Notes: generated from the letters alone by a model not told the origin. DNA of 64,000 nucleotides from Enterococcus xiangfangensis (GCF_005405365.1 NZ_BJDX01000002.1:310001-374000), one strand, 5' to 3'; positions 8,298-17,152 are shown, counted from the first letter of the stretch. Numbers and translations are program-made.

Positions 8298-9476
8298 ATG
8301 TTTACGGAAACGAGTGAGACAATGATCGACACAGAGGTCAAAGAATTAGAAGAATTAGTAACTACGATGCGCCGCGAGCTGCATCAAATTCCTGAATTGG
8401 GATTAAAAGAGGAACAGACAGCAGCGTACATTCGAAAGAAATTAGCATCCTTTGGAATTACCGAGACACATGAAGTTCTCGGAACTGGGACGATTGCAGT
8501 CTTACGAGGAACAAAACCAGGAAAGACTCTGGCTTTTCGCTCAGATATCGATGCGTTACCGGTTAAAGAGCAGACTGGATATGCGTTTGCTTCAAAAAAT
8601 CCAGGAAAAATGCATGCATGTGGTCATGATGGACATATGGCAACATTGCTGGGGTTTATCGCCTATTTATATAAACATCCTGAAAAAATTCAAGGAACGC
8701 TTGTTTTTGTTTTCCAACCGGCTGAAGAAGGCCCCGGTGGTGCAGAAATGATCATGAAAACAGGAATTTTACAGAAACTGGGAGTAGAAGAAATCGTCGG
8801 CTTGCATGTCTTTCCTGATTTACCAGCTGGGAAAATCGCTTGTCGGCCTGGAGCAATGATGGCACGTAATGCAGAAGTGACAATCACGATCAAAGGTGTC
8901 AGCACCCACGGAGCACAGCCACAATTAGGTGAGGACGCGATTGTCGCTGCCGGCGGAGTGATTACCGGATTAAATAGTATTTTAGCAAGAAACATCGGCC
9001 CGTTGGATAATGTTGTGTTGACATTTGGTACGATCCATGGTGGAGAAGCGATGAATATCGTTGCTAAAGAAGTTGTTTTACATGGAACGATGCGTGCATT
9101 TGATGATGCCGTTTATGATGAAGTGGTTCGCCGTATCGAATTGTTAGCGGGAGAGATCGCAAAAGGCTACGGCTGTGAAGCAGAAGTAGTTTTCAATCAT
9201 ATGTATCGTGTAGTAGATAATGATCCTAAAATGGTGAAGATATTGGAGAAAGTTGCGGCTGATTACTATGTAGAAACATTGCCTTACTTAATCGCGGAAG
9301 ATTTTTCAATGTATCAACAAGAAATTCCGGGAATGTTCTTCTTTTTAGGAATTCGAGACGAAGCAAAGGGCTATACTTATCCGCTGCATAGCAGCCAGCT
9401 GAAATTTGATGAAGTGAATCTGTTGTTAGGCGTTCAGACTTATGTAAATTTGATTGCTGGGCTGAATGAAAATTAA
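8298..9476 (+). CDS. dapL: N-acetyl-LL-diaminopimelate deacetylase (M20 family)
   Basis: A 392-residue M20D metallopeptidase-fold deacylase. Metal and catalytic signatures are HACGHDGHMA (about 104-113) and PAEEGPGGA (about 141-149). Neighbours dapH, lysA and dapF make N-acetyl-diaminopimelate the likely substrate; by sequence alone it could be a general N-acyl amino acid amidohydrolase, and a second M20 protein of the same length lies at 59978. Two starts are possible: ATG 8298 with a weak site, or ATG 8322. It is followed without a gap by lysA. The N-acetyl-DAP aminotransferase needed before this step is not next to it. Confidence 0.85.
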   Translation: MFTETSETMIDTEVKELEELVTTMRRELHQIPELGLKEEQTAAYIRKKLASFGITETHEVLGTGTIAVLRGTKPGKTLAFRSDIDALPVKEQTGYAFASKNPGKMHACGHDGHMATLLGFIAYLYKHPEKIQGTLVFVFQPAEEGPGGAEMIMKTGILQKLGVEEIVGLHVFPDLPAGKIACRPGAMMARNAEVTITIKGVSTHGAQPQLGEDAIVAAGGVITGLNSILARNIGPLDNVVLTFGTIHGGEAMNIVAKEVVLHGTMRAFDDAVYDEVVRRIELLAGEIAKGYGCEAEVVFNHMYRVVDNDPKMVKILEKVAADYYVETLPYLIAEDFSMYQQEIPGMFFFLGIRDEAKGYTYPLHSSQLKFDEVNLLLGVQTYVNLIAGLNEN

Positions 9477-9491
9477 TTGAGGGGGCTTATG

Positions 9492-10796
9492 ATGGATTTT
9501 GAAACGAAAAATGGGCATTTAATGTGGGACGGCTGTGATACAGTCGCATTAGCTGAAAAATTCGGCACACCGTTATATGTCTTTTCACAAACAAAAATCG
9601 AAGAAAAATGTCAAGAACTGCAACGAGATTTTGTCGAAAAATATGAAAATGTCCGAGTTGCATTTGCCAGCAAAGCTTTTTCAACGTTAGCGATGCTTAA
9701 AATCATCCAAACACAAGGCTTTTCACTGGATGTCGTTTCAGACGGAGAGCTGTACACAGCGATCAAAGGCGCATTTCCAGCCGAACACATTGAAATGAAC
9801 GGCAATAATAAGTCGATTCAAGAATTGGAAATGGCGATAGATTACGGTGTGGGACGCATCATCGTCGACAGTTTGCAAGAAGTTGACTTGATTGCGGAAA
9901 TTGCGAAGGAAAAGCAAAAAATAGTAGATATTTTATTTCGAATTACACCAGAGGTCAATGTCCAGACACATTCATTTATTTCAACTGGACAAAAAGATTC
10001 AAAATTTGGTATCCCAATTGATGAGACCATTTTATTTCCGCAAATCCAACATGCGATCGAAACACCGGAAGTAAACTTCTTAGGCTTTCATTTTCATGTA
10101 GGCAGTCAGCTGTTTGATAACCAGGCACATCTAGCAGCAGTCGATATCGCTTTGGACTTAGTTAAAATGGTAAAAAATCGTTTTGACTATTCAATCAAAG
10201 AATTAAATTTTGGCGGTGGTTTTGGAGTCCGTTATACAGATACGGATCAACCTAAACCGTTTAGTTATTTCACAGATCCGATGATGGAAAAAGTGTTGGC
10301 TTTTTGTGAGGAAGAGCATTTTGCCCAACCAGCAGTCGTAATCGAGCCAGGGCGCAGTATCGTTGCAGAGGCCGGTATCAGTCTACACAAAATTGGTGCA
10401 ATCAAAGAGCTTCCAGGGCTACGAAAATATGTTAGCATCGATGGTGGAATGACGGATAATATTCGTCCGGGACTTTATGACGCAAAGTATACCGGGGTAT
10501 TAGCAAACAAAGCAGGGCATGCAGCGGAAGAAAAAGTGACCATTTCTGGTAAAGCATGTGAAAGTACAGATATCCTAGTCAAAGATATCGAATTGCCAAT
10601 GGTTGAAACAGGGGATCTATTTGCAACATTTTCAACGGGAGCGTATGGTTATTCCATGGCCAGCAACTATAATAAATTGGCGATTCCAGCAGTTGTATTG
10701 ACAAAAGCCGGGCAAGCAGAAATCATTGTAAAAAGACAAACATTGGATCAAATCATTCAAAATGAGGTCGTTCCTGATTTTCTAAAATCGAAATAA
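9492..10796 (+). CDS. lysA: diaminopimelate decarboxylase
   Basis: PLP enzyme of the alanine racemase-fold decarboxylase group that converts meso-DAP to L-lysine. The PLP lysine is Lys61 in FASKAFSTL; HVGSQ, GGGFGVRY and CESTD follow in the usual order. A TTG at 9477 opens the frame, but AGGGGG at 9480-9485 is the ribosome site, and the second of two consecutive ATGs (9492) has the best spacing. That gives 434 residues, normal for LysA. It is cotranscribed with the deacetylase upstream (13 bp between the stop and the chosen start) and dapF downstream (19 bp). Confidence 0.95.
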   Translation: MDFETKNGHLMWDGCDTVALAEKFGTPLYVFSQTKIEEKCQELQRDFVEKYENVRVAFASKAFSTLAMLKIIQTQGFSLDVVSDGELYTAIKGAFPAEHIEMNGNNKSIQELEMAIDYGVGRIIVDSLQEVDLIAEIAKEKQKIVDILFRITPEVNVQTHSFISTGQKDSKFGIPIDETILFPQIQHAIETPEVNFLGFHFHVGSQLFDNQAHLAAVDIALDLVKMVKNRFDYSIKELNFGGGFGVRYTDTDQPKPFSYFTDPMMEKVLAFCEEEHFAQPAVVIEPGRSIVAEAGISLHKIGAIKELPGLRKYVSIDGGMTDNIRPGLYDAKYTGVLANKAGHAAEEKVTISGKACESTDILVKDIELPMVETGDLFATFSTGAYGYSMASNYNKLAIPAVVLTKAGQAEIIVKRQTLDQIIQNEVVPDFLKSK

Positions 10797-10815
10797 GCTG
10801 AAATGAGGTTATCAG

Positions 10816-11643
10816 ATGAGCATACCATTTTATAAAATACAAGGTGCTGGAAATGATTTCATCTTGATCGACAATCAAAAAATAGGTTTTTCTAGTGACC
10901 AATTAACAACATTTGCAGCGCGCGTCTGTGCACGCCGCCTCTCAGTTGGCGCGGATACATTGATCGCCATTGAGTCTGCGCGTGGTAGCGGCGATTTTTA
11001 TGCACGTTTTTTCAATGCGGATGGTTCTGAAGCCGAAATGTGCGGGAATGGAGCCCGATGTGTTGCTCGCTGGGCATATGAGACTGGCATCGCAAAAGAA
11101 AAAATGATCATTGAAACGATTGCTGGCGATGTACCGGCAGAACGTTTAGATACTCGAACATACCGGGTGAAATTAAACTCACCGACTGTTTTTGAAGCAG
11201 CTAAACTTATTCAAGTCGACGGCAAAGAAGTACTAGTAGATTATGTCGAATTAGGTGATCCAGGAATTCCGCATTTAGTTGTTCACATCCCGGATCTTGC
11301 GATGACAGAATTAGAAGCGATTTTTGATTTTGCTAGAAAATTGCGAAACCATACGGCTTTTGAAAAAGGAGCAAACGTAAACTTTTACGATATTTTGCCA
11401 GATCAAACTGTTGTGGAACGGACGTATGAGCGCGGTGTTGAAGATTTTACTTTAGCTTGCGGAACTGGAACGGGGTCGACGGCTTATGCATTGACCAAAA
11501 AAGGCTTGATTAAAACTGATCCAGTAGTAATCGAGGTTTTAGGTGGCCAGCTTCAAGTAAATGTTGTTAATGATGATCTTTACTTGATCGGTGATACAAA
11601 CTTAGTAAGCAATGGCACGATTTTAGATGAAGATTTAAATTAA
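10816..11643 (+). CDS. dapF: diaminopimelate epimerase
   Basis: Cofactor-independent racemase turning LL-DAP into meso-DAP. Both catalytic cysteines are visible: Cys76 in EMCGNGARC and Cys215 in LACGTGTGS. Its 275 residues fit the family. Ribosome site GAGG lies 8 bp upstream. Last gene of the plus-strand dap operon, followed at once by a terminator. meso-DAP could feed lysine synthesis via LysA, or the cell wall if the MurE ligase of this strain accepts it, which this window cannot show. Confidence 0.95.
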   Translation: MSIPFYKIQGAGNDFILIDNQKIGFSSDQLTTFAARVCARRLSVGADTLIAIESARGSGDFYARFFNADGSEAEMCGNGARCVARWAYETGIAKEKMIIETIAGDVPAERLDTRTYRVKLNSPTVFEAAKLIQVDGKEVLVDYVELGDPGIPHLVVHIPDLAMTELEAIFDFARKLRNHTAFEKGANVNFYDILPDQTVVERTYERGVEDFTLACGTGTGSTAYALTKKGLIKTDPVVIEVLGGQLQVNVVNDDLYLIGDTNLVSNGTILDEDLN

Positions 11644-11676
11644 AAAAGATGACCAAAATTTTGGTCATCTTTTTTA
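11644..11676. terminator. bidirectional terminator between dapF and the DeoR gene
   Basis: Nearly perfect palindrome centred on GATGACCAAAA / TTTTGGTCATC with A-tract before and T-tract after, so it works for both convergent genes. Confidence 0.9.
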
Positions 11677-11685
11677 ATTTACTAG

Positions 11686-12435
11686 CTAGTCAATCAAGAT
11701 TATTTTTTGTTTATTGTACTCTTTGCGGATTTTATCTGGGATCTGTTCTGAAATCAGATACGTCAAATCGTCCACAGGACCCACGATATGATTGCTAATG
11801 GTGCCAAATTTATCATTGGTGATCATTCCTAAAACTTCTGTCGAGATACGGACCATTTCCCGTTTTATTTCTGATTCTTGTGTAGTCGGTACACTTGTTC
11901 CAGCATCTAAATCTAAGTTATAGATTCCCATGATATAGAGATCTGCACGAATATTTTGCAATTGCTTGTGCGTTTGTACGCCAATATTGATCATTGATTG
12001 TTTGTAAAATACGCCACCAATATTAATGATCTCAAGGTTAGGATGCTGGGCTAATTCAATCGCTATCGGCGGACTGTTTGTAATGATCGTCGCACGAAAA
12101 TCTTTCGGGATCTCTTTAGCTAAAGCCAGATTGGTTGTACTACCATCGATAATAATTACAGAATCTTCTCTTAAAAAAGGCAAGGCTTTATGAGCCAGCT
12201 TTTTTTTTCGATCACTGGCTACGGTTTCTCGATAATTAAAATCAGTAATTGGCGGGCCGACACGTAAAGCCCCGCTATGAACTCTTTTTAAGAGACCTTG
12301 ACCATCCAACTCTTTCAAATCTCTTCGAATCGTATCTTCTGAAACGTTAAAACGTTGACTCAAATCACTTGCGATAACTTTTTGTTCAATGTTTAGTAGA
12401 TCTACAATTTTTTGATGCCGCTCCTCTTTTAACAT
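11686..12435 (-). CDS. DeoR-family sugar-phosphate-responsive repressor
   Basis: A 249-residue regulator: N-terminal DeoR helix-turn-helix (about 1-55, with SEDTIRRDLKELD as recognition region) and a C-terminal DeoRC sensor fold (about 75-230, DGSTTNLALAKEI and TNSPPIA), which in this family binds a phosphorylated sugar. Ribosome site AAGGAG is 8 bases from ATG. It is divergent from the polyol PTS operon, so it very likely controls that operon and itself through the paired inverted motifs in the shared gap. The ligand is inferred only from context. Confidence 0.9.
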   Translation of the reverse strand: MLKEERHQKIVDLLNIEQKVIASDLSQRFNVSEDTIRRDLKELDGQGLLKRVHSGALRVGPPITDFNYRETVASDRKKKLAHKALPFLREDSVIIIDGSTTNLALAKEIPKDFRATIITNSPPIAIELAQHPNLEIINIGGVFYKQSMINIGVQTHKQLQNIRADLYIMGIYNLDLDAGTSVPTTQESEIKREMVRISTEVLGMITNDKFGTISNHIVGPVDDLTYLISEQIPDKIRKEYNKQKIILID

Positions 12436-12460
12436 ACTGCATACTCCTTCTTATTTCTTC

Positions 12461-12553
12461 ATGTTTATCATGCCATGTATGCGTTTTTGTGTCAATTTCA
12501 ATCTGCTTAAAACTGTATTTCGCGCACAAACATGCATAAAATGATAAAAACAT
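12461..12553. promoter_or_regulatory. candidate DeoR operators in the divergent gap
   Basis: Two related motifs face each other: ATGTTTATCATGCCATGTATG from 12461 and, on the other strand, ATGTTTTTATCATTTTATGCAT reading from 12553 down to 12530. Both share ATGTTT..ATCAT..ATG. They flank the minus-strand start region and lie upstream of the plus-strand -35, fitting repression by looping. Inference only. Confidence 0.4.
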
Positions 12554-12565
12554 ATCTTGTTTATG

Positions 12566-12594
12566 TTGACTTGTGCTTGTTAAGCGATTACAAT
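12566..12594 (+). promoter_or_regulatory. promoter of the polyol operon with cre-like site
   Basis: -35 TTGACT (12566-12571), 17-bp spacer, -10 TACAAT (12589-12594), each 5 of 6. A CcpA cre-like sequence GTTAAGCGATTACA (12579-12592) fits TGWAANCGNTNWCA except at the first two positions and overlaps the -10, which would give catabolite repression. Confidence 0.65.
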
Positions 12595-12624
12595 GAACTC
12601 GTAAACGAATGAAGGAGGTAGCTT

Positions 12625-13320
12625 ATGAAAAACAAAATTATTTTATCACCATCGATTATGTGCGGAGATCTGGTGAATTTAGAGAGAAGTATCACAGAAT
12701 TAACAAATATCGGAATGGACACGTTGCATATCGATGTAATCGATGGTTCATTCAGTCCCAGCATGCCTTTAGGAATCGATACCATTAAAAGAATGCGCGA
12801 GATCACTTCAATGAATTTTGATATACACATCATGTCAAATGACAACGAATTCTTTATCGGTGAGATGTTGAAGATCGGAGTTGAAGGAATTACTTTCCAT
12901 CATGAAACAAGTCTACATGTAGATCGCTACATTCAATTGATCAAAAATGCAGGAACAAAGGTTGGTATGGCATTGAATCCGGCAACTCCATTAAATGTGT
13001 TAGATTATATCTTGCCAGAAATTGATCGGGTATGCTTGATGTTGATCAATCCAGGGTTTGCAACAAATAAAAATGAGAAACAAATTCCGTATGCCTTGAA
13101 AAAAGTTGCTGATTTGCGTCAGTTGATCGATAAACAAGAATTGGCAGTAGATATTCAAGTAGATGGCCGGGTATCATTAGCGACGATTCCAGGTTTATTA
13201 GATGCCGGTGCGACAAATCTAGTATTAGGAAGTACAGGATTATTTATTGCTGGAAATACGTTAGCAGAAAATCGTCAATTATTAGCTGAAGCAATCGGAA
13301 AAGCGGCCTCAATGAAATAA
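12625..13320 (+). CDS. ribulose-/allulose-phosphate 3-epimerase family protein
   Basis: A 231-residue TIM-barrel epimerase. Family signatures: SPSIMCGDL (8-16), HIDVIDGSF (about 35-43), FDIHIM (about 70), LNPATP (about 118), LMLINPGFATN (about 137) and a C-terminal phosphate-binding region QVDGRVS...LVLGSTGLF. The Asp and His metal ligands of the family are present. The GSTGLF ending and the VDGRVS stretch are closer to D-allulose-6-phosphate 3-epimerase (AlsE) than to classical Rpe (VDGGI). First gene of the polyol PTS operon, with a strong ribosome site GGAGG. Substrate assignment is inference. Confidence 0.8.
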   Translation: MKNKIILSPSIMCGDLVNLERSITELTNIGMDTLHIDVIDGSFSPSMPLGIDTIKRMREITSMNFDIHIMSNDNEFFIGEMLKIGVEGITFHHETSLHVDRYIQLIKNAGTKVGMALNPATPLNVLDYILPEIDRVCLMLINPGFATNKNEKQIPYALKKVADLRQLIDKQELAVDIQVDGRVSLATIPGLLDAGATNLVLGSTGLFIAGNTLAENRQLLAEAIGKAASMK

Positions 13321-13362
13321 GTTGAAAAATAAGTTAGAACGACAAAAATTGGAGGGAAAGTC

Positions 13363-13920
13363 ATGAGTTATCAAATAGTCGAACAAAAAATTATAAAAGA
13401 AATTGCGGCAACTTTAGACAGCATTGACGTGCAAGAAGTTGAGCAATTAGTTGCAGAGATTGAAAAAGCAGAACGAGTTTTTTTTGTAGGTGTTGGTCGT
13501 GTGTTGCTTTCATTAGAAGGGATTGCTAAACGATTGGCACATTTAGGCATTCAGACAGTTGTAGTGGGGCAGATTACAGAACCTGCAATTACAGAAAATG
13601 ATTTACTGATCGTCGGATCTGGCAGCGGGGAAAGTTCTTTTCCACTAGCAATTGCGAGAAAAGCTAAAAGTTTTAAAGCAAAAGTGGCCCATATTGGATC
13701 AAATGCCAACAGTTCGATGAAGGAATATACTGATCTTTTTATCCGTATTCCCGTGCAGACCAAATTAGCTTTACCTGGTGAGATCCCTTCAGTTCAGCCA
13801 ATGACTAGTTTATTTGAACAGTGTTTACTTTTATTAGGGGATACGATTGCTTTGATGATGATCGAAGAAAAATCAATCGATATGCCTAGCTTGTGGCAAT
13901 ATCATGCAAATTTGGAGTAG
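13363..13920 (+). CDS. SIS-domain protein, 6-phospho-3-hexuloisomerase-like
   Basis: A 185-residue single SIS (sugar isomerase) domain. VFFVGVGRVLLSLEGIAKRLAHLG (about 38-62) and LLIVGSGSGESSF (about 85-97) are the typical phosphosugar-binding loops. Length and order match HxlB/PHI, which interconverts arabino-3-hexulose 6-phosphate and fructose 6-phosphate. No hexulose-phosphate synthase is adjacent, so a formaldehyde pathway is not implied. In this operon it more likely isomerises a keto-sugar phosphate made by the PTS and dehydrogenase. The upstream ribosome site is GGAGGG. Confidence 0.75.
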   Translation: MSYQIVEQKIIKEIAATLDSIDVQEVEQLVAEIEKAERVFFVGVGRVLLSLEGIAKRLAHLGIQTVVVGQITEPAITENDLLIVGSGSGESSFPLAIARKAKSFKAKVAHIGSNANSSMKEYTDLFIRIPVQTKLALPGEIPSVQPMTSLFEQCLLLLGDTIALMMIEEKSIDMPSLWQYHANLE

Positions 13921-13929
13921 GTGAAGAAA

Positions 13930-15069
13930 ATGAAAGCGGTACATTTTGGTGCAGGAAATATTGGACGCGGATTTATTGGACAAATTTTACATCAGAATGG
14001 GTTTGAAATCTGTTTTGTTGATACTAATGCAGATTTGATCCAACAGTTGAATCAAGATGGCGGTTATTCGATCGAGATCATCGATGAAGCCGCAACAACA
14101 GACTTTGTCGATCAAGTCACAGCACTTAACAGTTTGTCTGAGACAGAAAAAGTGCTTAAAACGATTGAAACAGCTGATATTTTAACGACATCTGTTGGTG
14201 CAAATAATTTAGTGAAAATTGCGCCGATTCTTGCAAAAGGTTTAAAAAAACGTTTTGATCAAAAGCGCAGTATTAATATTTTAGCCAATGAAAATATTAT
14301 CAATGCAAGCGACAATTTAAAAGCGACCGTTTATGCATTACTTTCGGCAGAAGAAGCAGCCATTTTTGAACAGTTTGCTTATTTTGTGAATACAGCTATT
14401 GATCGTCAGTCTTTAGGCAAACGTGTTGATGGCAAGGCAGTTGCAGTCGTTGAACCCTATTATGAATGGGTGATTAATCGGCGGCAACTAGATCCTGCGA
14501 CATCATTTGATCTGACCCATGTAGTTTTGATCGATGAAATGCAGCCTTATATCGAACGAAAACTTTATATCGTCAATGCAGCACATGCGGCAGTAGCTTA
14601 TTTAGGCGCGTTGCAAGGATACGAAACGATCCAAACAGCCATTCAAAATGAAGAAATTTTAAAGTTGGTCAATCAATTCTTAGCAGAAAACTTAGAATAT
14701 TTCGTGCAAGAGTATCATTTTTCGCGGAAGGATCTAACAGCTTTTATTGAAAAGACATTAAGACGCCACGGCAACCAAAAACTTTCAGATGCGATTGTTC
14801 GGGTCGGCGGTTCGCCAATTAGAAAATTAGGCCCCAACGATCGTCTAGTTGCGCCAGTAGTAAAGCTAAGCGCACGAGGATTGCCTCATCAAGCGGGCAT
14901 GGAAGTTATTGCGGCTGGGTATCACTATCGGAATGTAGGAGATCCTGAAGCGGAGAAATTGAAGAAGCTGATTGCAGAAGAGGGCTTAGAAGCAACGATC
15001 AAACAAATTTCAAAATTAACTGGAGAGCTGCTTGAAGGAGTTATTGCTGCGTATGAGTCACAGATATAG
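13930..15069 (+). CDS. mtlD: mannitol-1-phosphate 5-dehydrogenase family
   Basis: A 379-residue NAD-dependent polyol-phosphate dehydrogenase. The N-terminal Rossmann signature is HFGAGNIGRGFIG; the family catalytic Lys region appears as ERKLYIVNAAHAAVAYLG (about 212-230). Mannitol 1-phosphate to fructose 6-phosphate is the known reaction of MtlD; other hexitol phosphates are possible here. The GTG at 13921 is in frame, but AGGTGA at 13919-13924 places the start at ATG 13930. It is packed directly behind the SIS gene and in front of the PTS genes. Confidence 0.88.
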   Translation: MKAVHFGAGNIGRGFIGQILHQNGFEICFVDTNADLIQQLNQDGGYSIEIIDEAATTDFVDQVTALNSLSETEKVLKTIETADILTTSVGANNLVKIAPILAKGLKKRFDQKRSINILANENIINASDNLKATVYALLSAEEAAIFEQFAYFVNTAIDRQSLGKRVDGKAVAVVEPYYEWVINRRQLDPATSFDLTHVVLIDEMQPYIERKLYIVNAAHAAVAYLGALQGYETIQTAIQNEEILKLVNQFLAENLEYFVQEYHFSRKDLTAFIEKTLRRHGNQKLSDAIVRVGGSPIRKLGPNDRLVAPVVKLSARGLPHQAGMEVIAAGYHYRNVGDPEAEKLKKLIAEEGLEATIKQISKLTGELLEGVIAAYESQI

Positions 15070-15078
15070 GAGGCCCAC

Positions 15079-15510
15079 ATGTTAAAAGAACAATTAAAAG
15101 GAAATACAATGTTTGCTGCCAAAGTTGATTCTTGGCAAGCGGCGATTCGTAAAGGGGCACAACCTTTGCTAGAAAAAAACATCATCGAAGAAGCATATGT
15201 TGAGGCAATGATCCAAAATGTTTTAGATAATGGCAATTACATTATTTTATTGCCGCAAGTCGCGATGCCTCATGCACGTCCAGAATACGGCAGTAAAGGC
15301 GTTGGCATAACCTTTTTACATCTGGCTGAACCCGTCATGTTTCCAGGCGAAGAACCAGTCAAAGTTTTATTTACTTTGTCCTCAGATTCGCCTGACGGAC
15401 ATTTGGAATTGATTGGAAGTCTAGGTGAATTGTTAAGTGATGAAGAATTGTATCAAAAGTTAATTGACGTTACGACAGAAGAAGCATTGTTTGATTTAAT
15501 CAATGAGTAA
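15079..15510 (+). CDS. mtlF: mannitol-type PTS EIIA component
   Basis: A 143-residue phosphocarrier of the mannitol/fructose EIIA family. The phosphorylated histidine is His65 in AMPHARPEYG. It relays phosphate from HPr to the EIIB cysteine of the next gene. Ribosome site AGGAGG. Its last codons overlap the beginning of the long form of the EIICB reading frame. Confidence 0.92.
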   Translation: MLKEQLKGNTMFAAKVDSWQAAIRKGAQPLLEKNIIEEAYVEAMIQNVLDNGNYIILLPQVAMPHARPEYGSKGVGITFLHLAEPVMFPGEEPVKVLFTLSSDSPDGHLELIGSLGELLSDEELYQKLIDVTTEEALFDLINE

Positions 15511-15523
15511 AGGAGAGAAGGAA

Positions 15524-16966
15524 ATGGATGGAACGAATGCAGAAAAAAAAGTATCCACACGTGCGAGAGTGCAAGCATTTGGTGGATTTTTAACTAACAT
15601 GGTATTGCCCAACATCGGTGCATTTATTGCTTGGGGGATCGTGACTGCTTTATTTATCCCAACTGGCTGGTTTCCTAACAAAGCGTTAGGCGAATTGGTT
15701 TCACCGACAGTTAGCTATTTACTACCATTATTACTAGCCTATACGGGTGGACGTATGATCGGTGGTCAACGTGGCGCAGTTTTAGGCGCACTTGCAACCA
15801 TCGGATTGATTATTGGTGCAGATATTCCCATGTTTATGGGCGCCATGATCATGGGGCCATTAGGCGGCTGGATCATGAAAAAGACAGATGAGTTTTTAGA
15901 TGGAAAAATTCCTGCCGGTTTTGAGATGGTTGTTAATAATTTCTCGATCGGGATTATCGGATTTATCTTAATGTGTTTGTCTTATTTAGTTGTTGGTCCA
16001 ACGATCCAATCAGCCAACCAATTTGTAACAAACGCGATTGAAGCGTTAGTATCCACTGGTTTCTTACCATTATTATCTTTGATCAATGAACCAGCAAAAG
16101 TTTTATTCTTGAATAATGTTATCGATCAAGGTGTCTATTATCCATTAGGAATGCAGCAAACATTAGAAGCCGGAAAATCGATTTACTTCATGGTAGCATC
16201 GAATCCTGGACCTGGTTTAGGTTTATTATTAGCGTATTCTTTCTTTGGAAAAAAAGTAGCCAAACGAACAGCGCCAGGCGCGATCATTATCCACTTCTTT
16301 GGTGGGATCCACGAAATGTATTTTCCATATGTCTTGATGAAACCGATTACTATTTTATCAATGATCGCAGGTGGAATGGCTGGGACATTGACCTTCCAAT
16401 TGCTTGATGTAGGATTAGTAGCTGGACCAAGTCCAGGTTCGATTTTCTCTTACTTAGCGTTGACACCTCGCGGCAATTTCTTTGGAATGATCGCCGGGGT
16501 CGTGATCGCAACGGCCGTTTCTTTCTTAGTCACAGCGGTAATTTTAAAGGCAGATAAATCGGATGATGATGACAGCTTTGAAGAGTCTGTCCAAAAATCA
16601 AAATCGATGAAATCTGAAGGAAAAGAACTGTTAAATGGCGAGTCTGCTAAAACAGTCGATGCACTCGTTGCTGGATTGAGCAAAGTATCATTTGCTTGTG
16701 ACGCAGGGATGGGCAGCAGCGCGATGGGCGCTACGACATTTAGAAAGAAACTTCAAAAAGCTGGGATCACTGATATTGAGGTCAAAAATTATCGAATTGA
16801 AGATGTGCCGGAAGATAGTGATATGGTAGTCGTTCACCAAGATCTGGAGGAACGGACCCACAATGCACACCCTAAAATGAAGATAGTGACTTTGAAAAAT
16901 TATTTGCAAGATCCAGCAATCGATAAATTAGTCGATGAAATTGTTGAAGCAAGGAACAAAGAATAG
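15524..16966 (+). CDS. mtlA: mannitol-type PTS EIICB transporter
   Basis: Membrane permease fused to EIIB: about 340 residues of hydrophobic EIIC with several transmembrane helices (GGFLTNMVLPNIGAFIAWG near the start, HFFGGIHEMYFPYVLMKP in the substrate-binding region), then a linker and an EIIB domain with the phosphocysteine Cys392 in FACDAGMGSSAMG. An upstream ATG (15503) lies inside the mtlF end; GAGAAGG places the start at 15524. It imports and phosphorylates a hexitol. The separate EIIA is the Gram-positive arrangement. Substrate is probably mannitol or a stereoisomer. Confidence 0.9.
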   Translation: MDGTNAEKKVSTRARVQAFGGFLTNMVLPNIGAFIAWGIVTALFIPTGWFPNKALGELVSPTVSYLLPLLLAYTGGRMIGGQRGAVLGALATIGLIIGADIPMFMGAMIMGPLGGWIMKKTDEFLDGKIPAGFEMVVNNFSIGIIGFILMCLSYLVVGPTIQSANQFVTNAIEALVSTGFLPLLSLINEPAKVLFLNNVIDQGVYYPLGMQQTLEAGKSIYFMVASNPGPGLGLLLAYSFFGKKVAKRTAPGAIIIHFFGGIHEMYFPYVLMKPITILSMIAGGMAGTLTFQLLDVGLVAGPSPGSIFSYLALTPRGNFFGMIAGVVIATAVSFLVTAVILKADKSDDDDSFEESVQKSKSMKSEGKELLNGESAKTVDALVAGLSKVSFACDAGMGSSAMGATTFRKKLQKAGITDIEVKNYRIEDVPEDSDMVVVHQDLEERTHNAHPKMKIVTLKNYLQDPAIDKLVDEIVEARNKE

Positions 16967-16971
16967 ATTGG

Positions 16972-17003
16972 ACACCGGTGAAGTTTTTTGCCGGTGTTTT
17001 TTT
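16972..17003 (+). terminator. terminator of the polyol operon
   Basis: Stem ACACCGG (16972-16978) with CCGGTGT (16991-16997), followed by a run of T, 6 bases after the mtlA stop. Confidence 0.85.
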
Positions 17004-17093
17004 ATATCATTAAGCTGTGAATAAAATTTTTATGAAAAGTACTAGAATGAAGGAATCCTGATTGTCGGAAAAGCTAGTCGCATCGCTTCTTCA

Positions 17094-17122
17094 TTGACGC
17101 AGAAATTTATTGGACTTATCAT
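17094..17122 (+). promoter_or_regulatory. promoter of the 2-hydroxyacid dehydrogenase-like gene
   Basis: -35 TTGACG (17094-17099), 17-bp spacer, -10 TATCAT (17117-17122), each 5 of 6, ending 30 bp before the start codon. Confidence 0.65.
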
Positions 17123-17152
17123 GAAGAGAGTACAATTATCTAGGAGGCTGAC

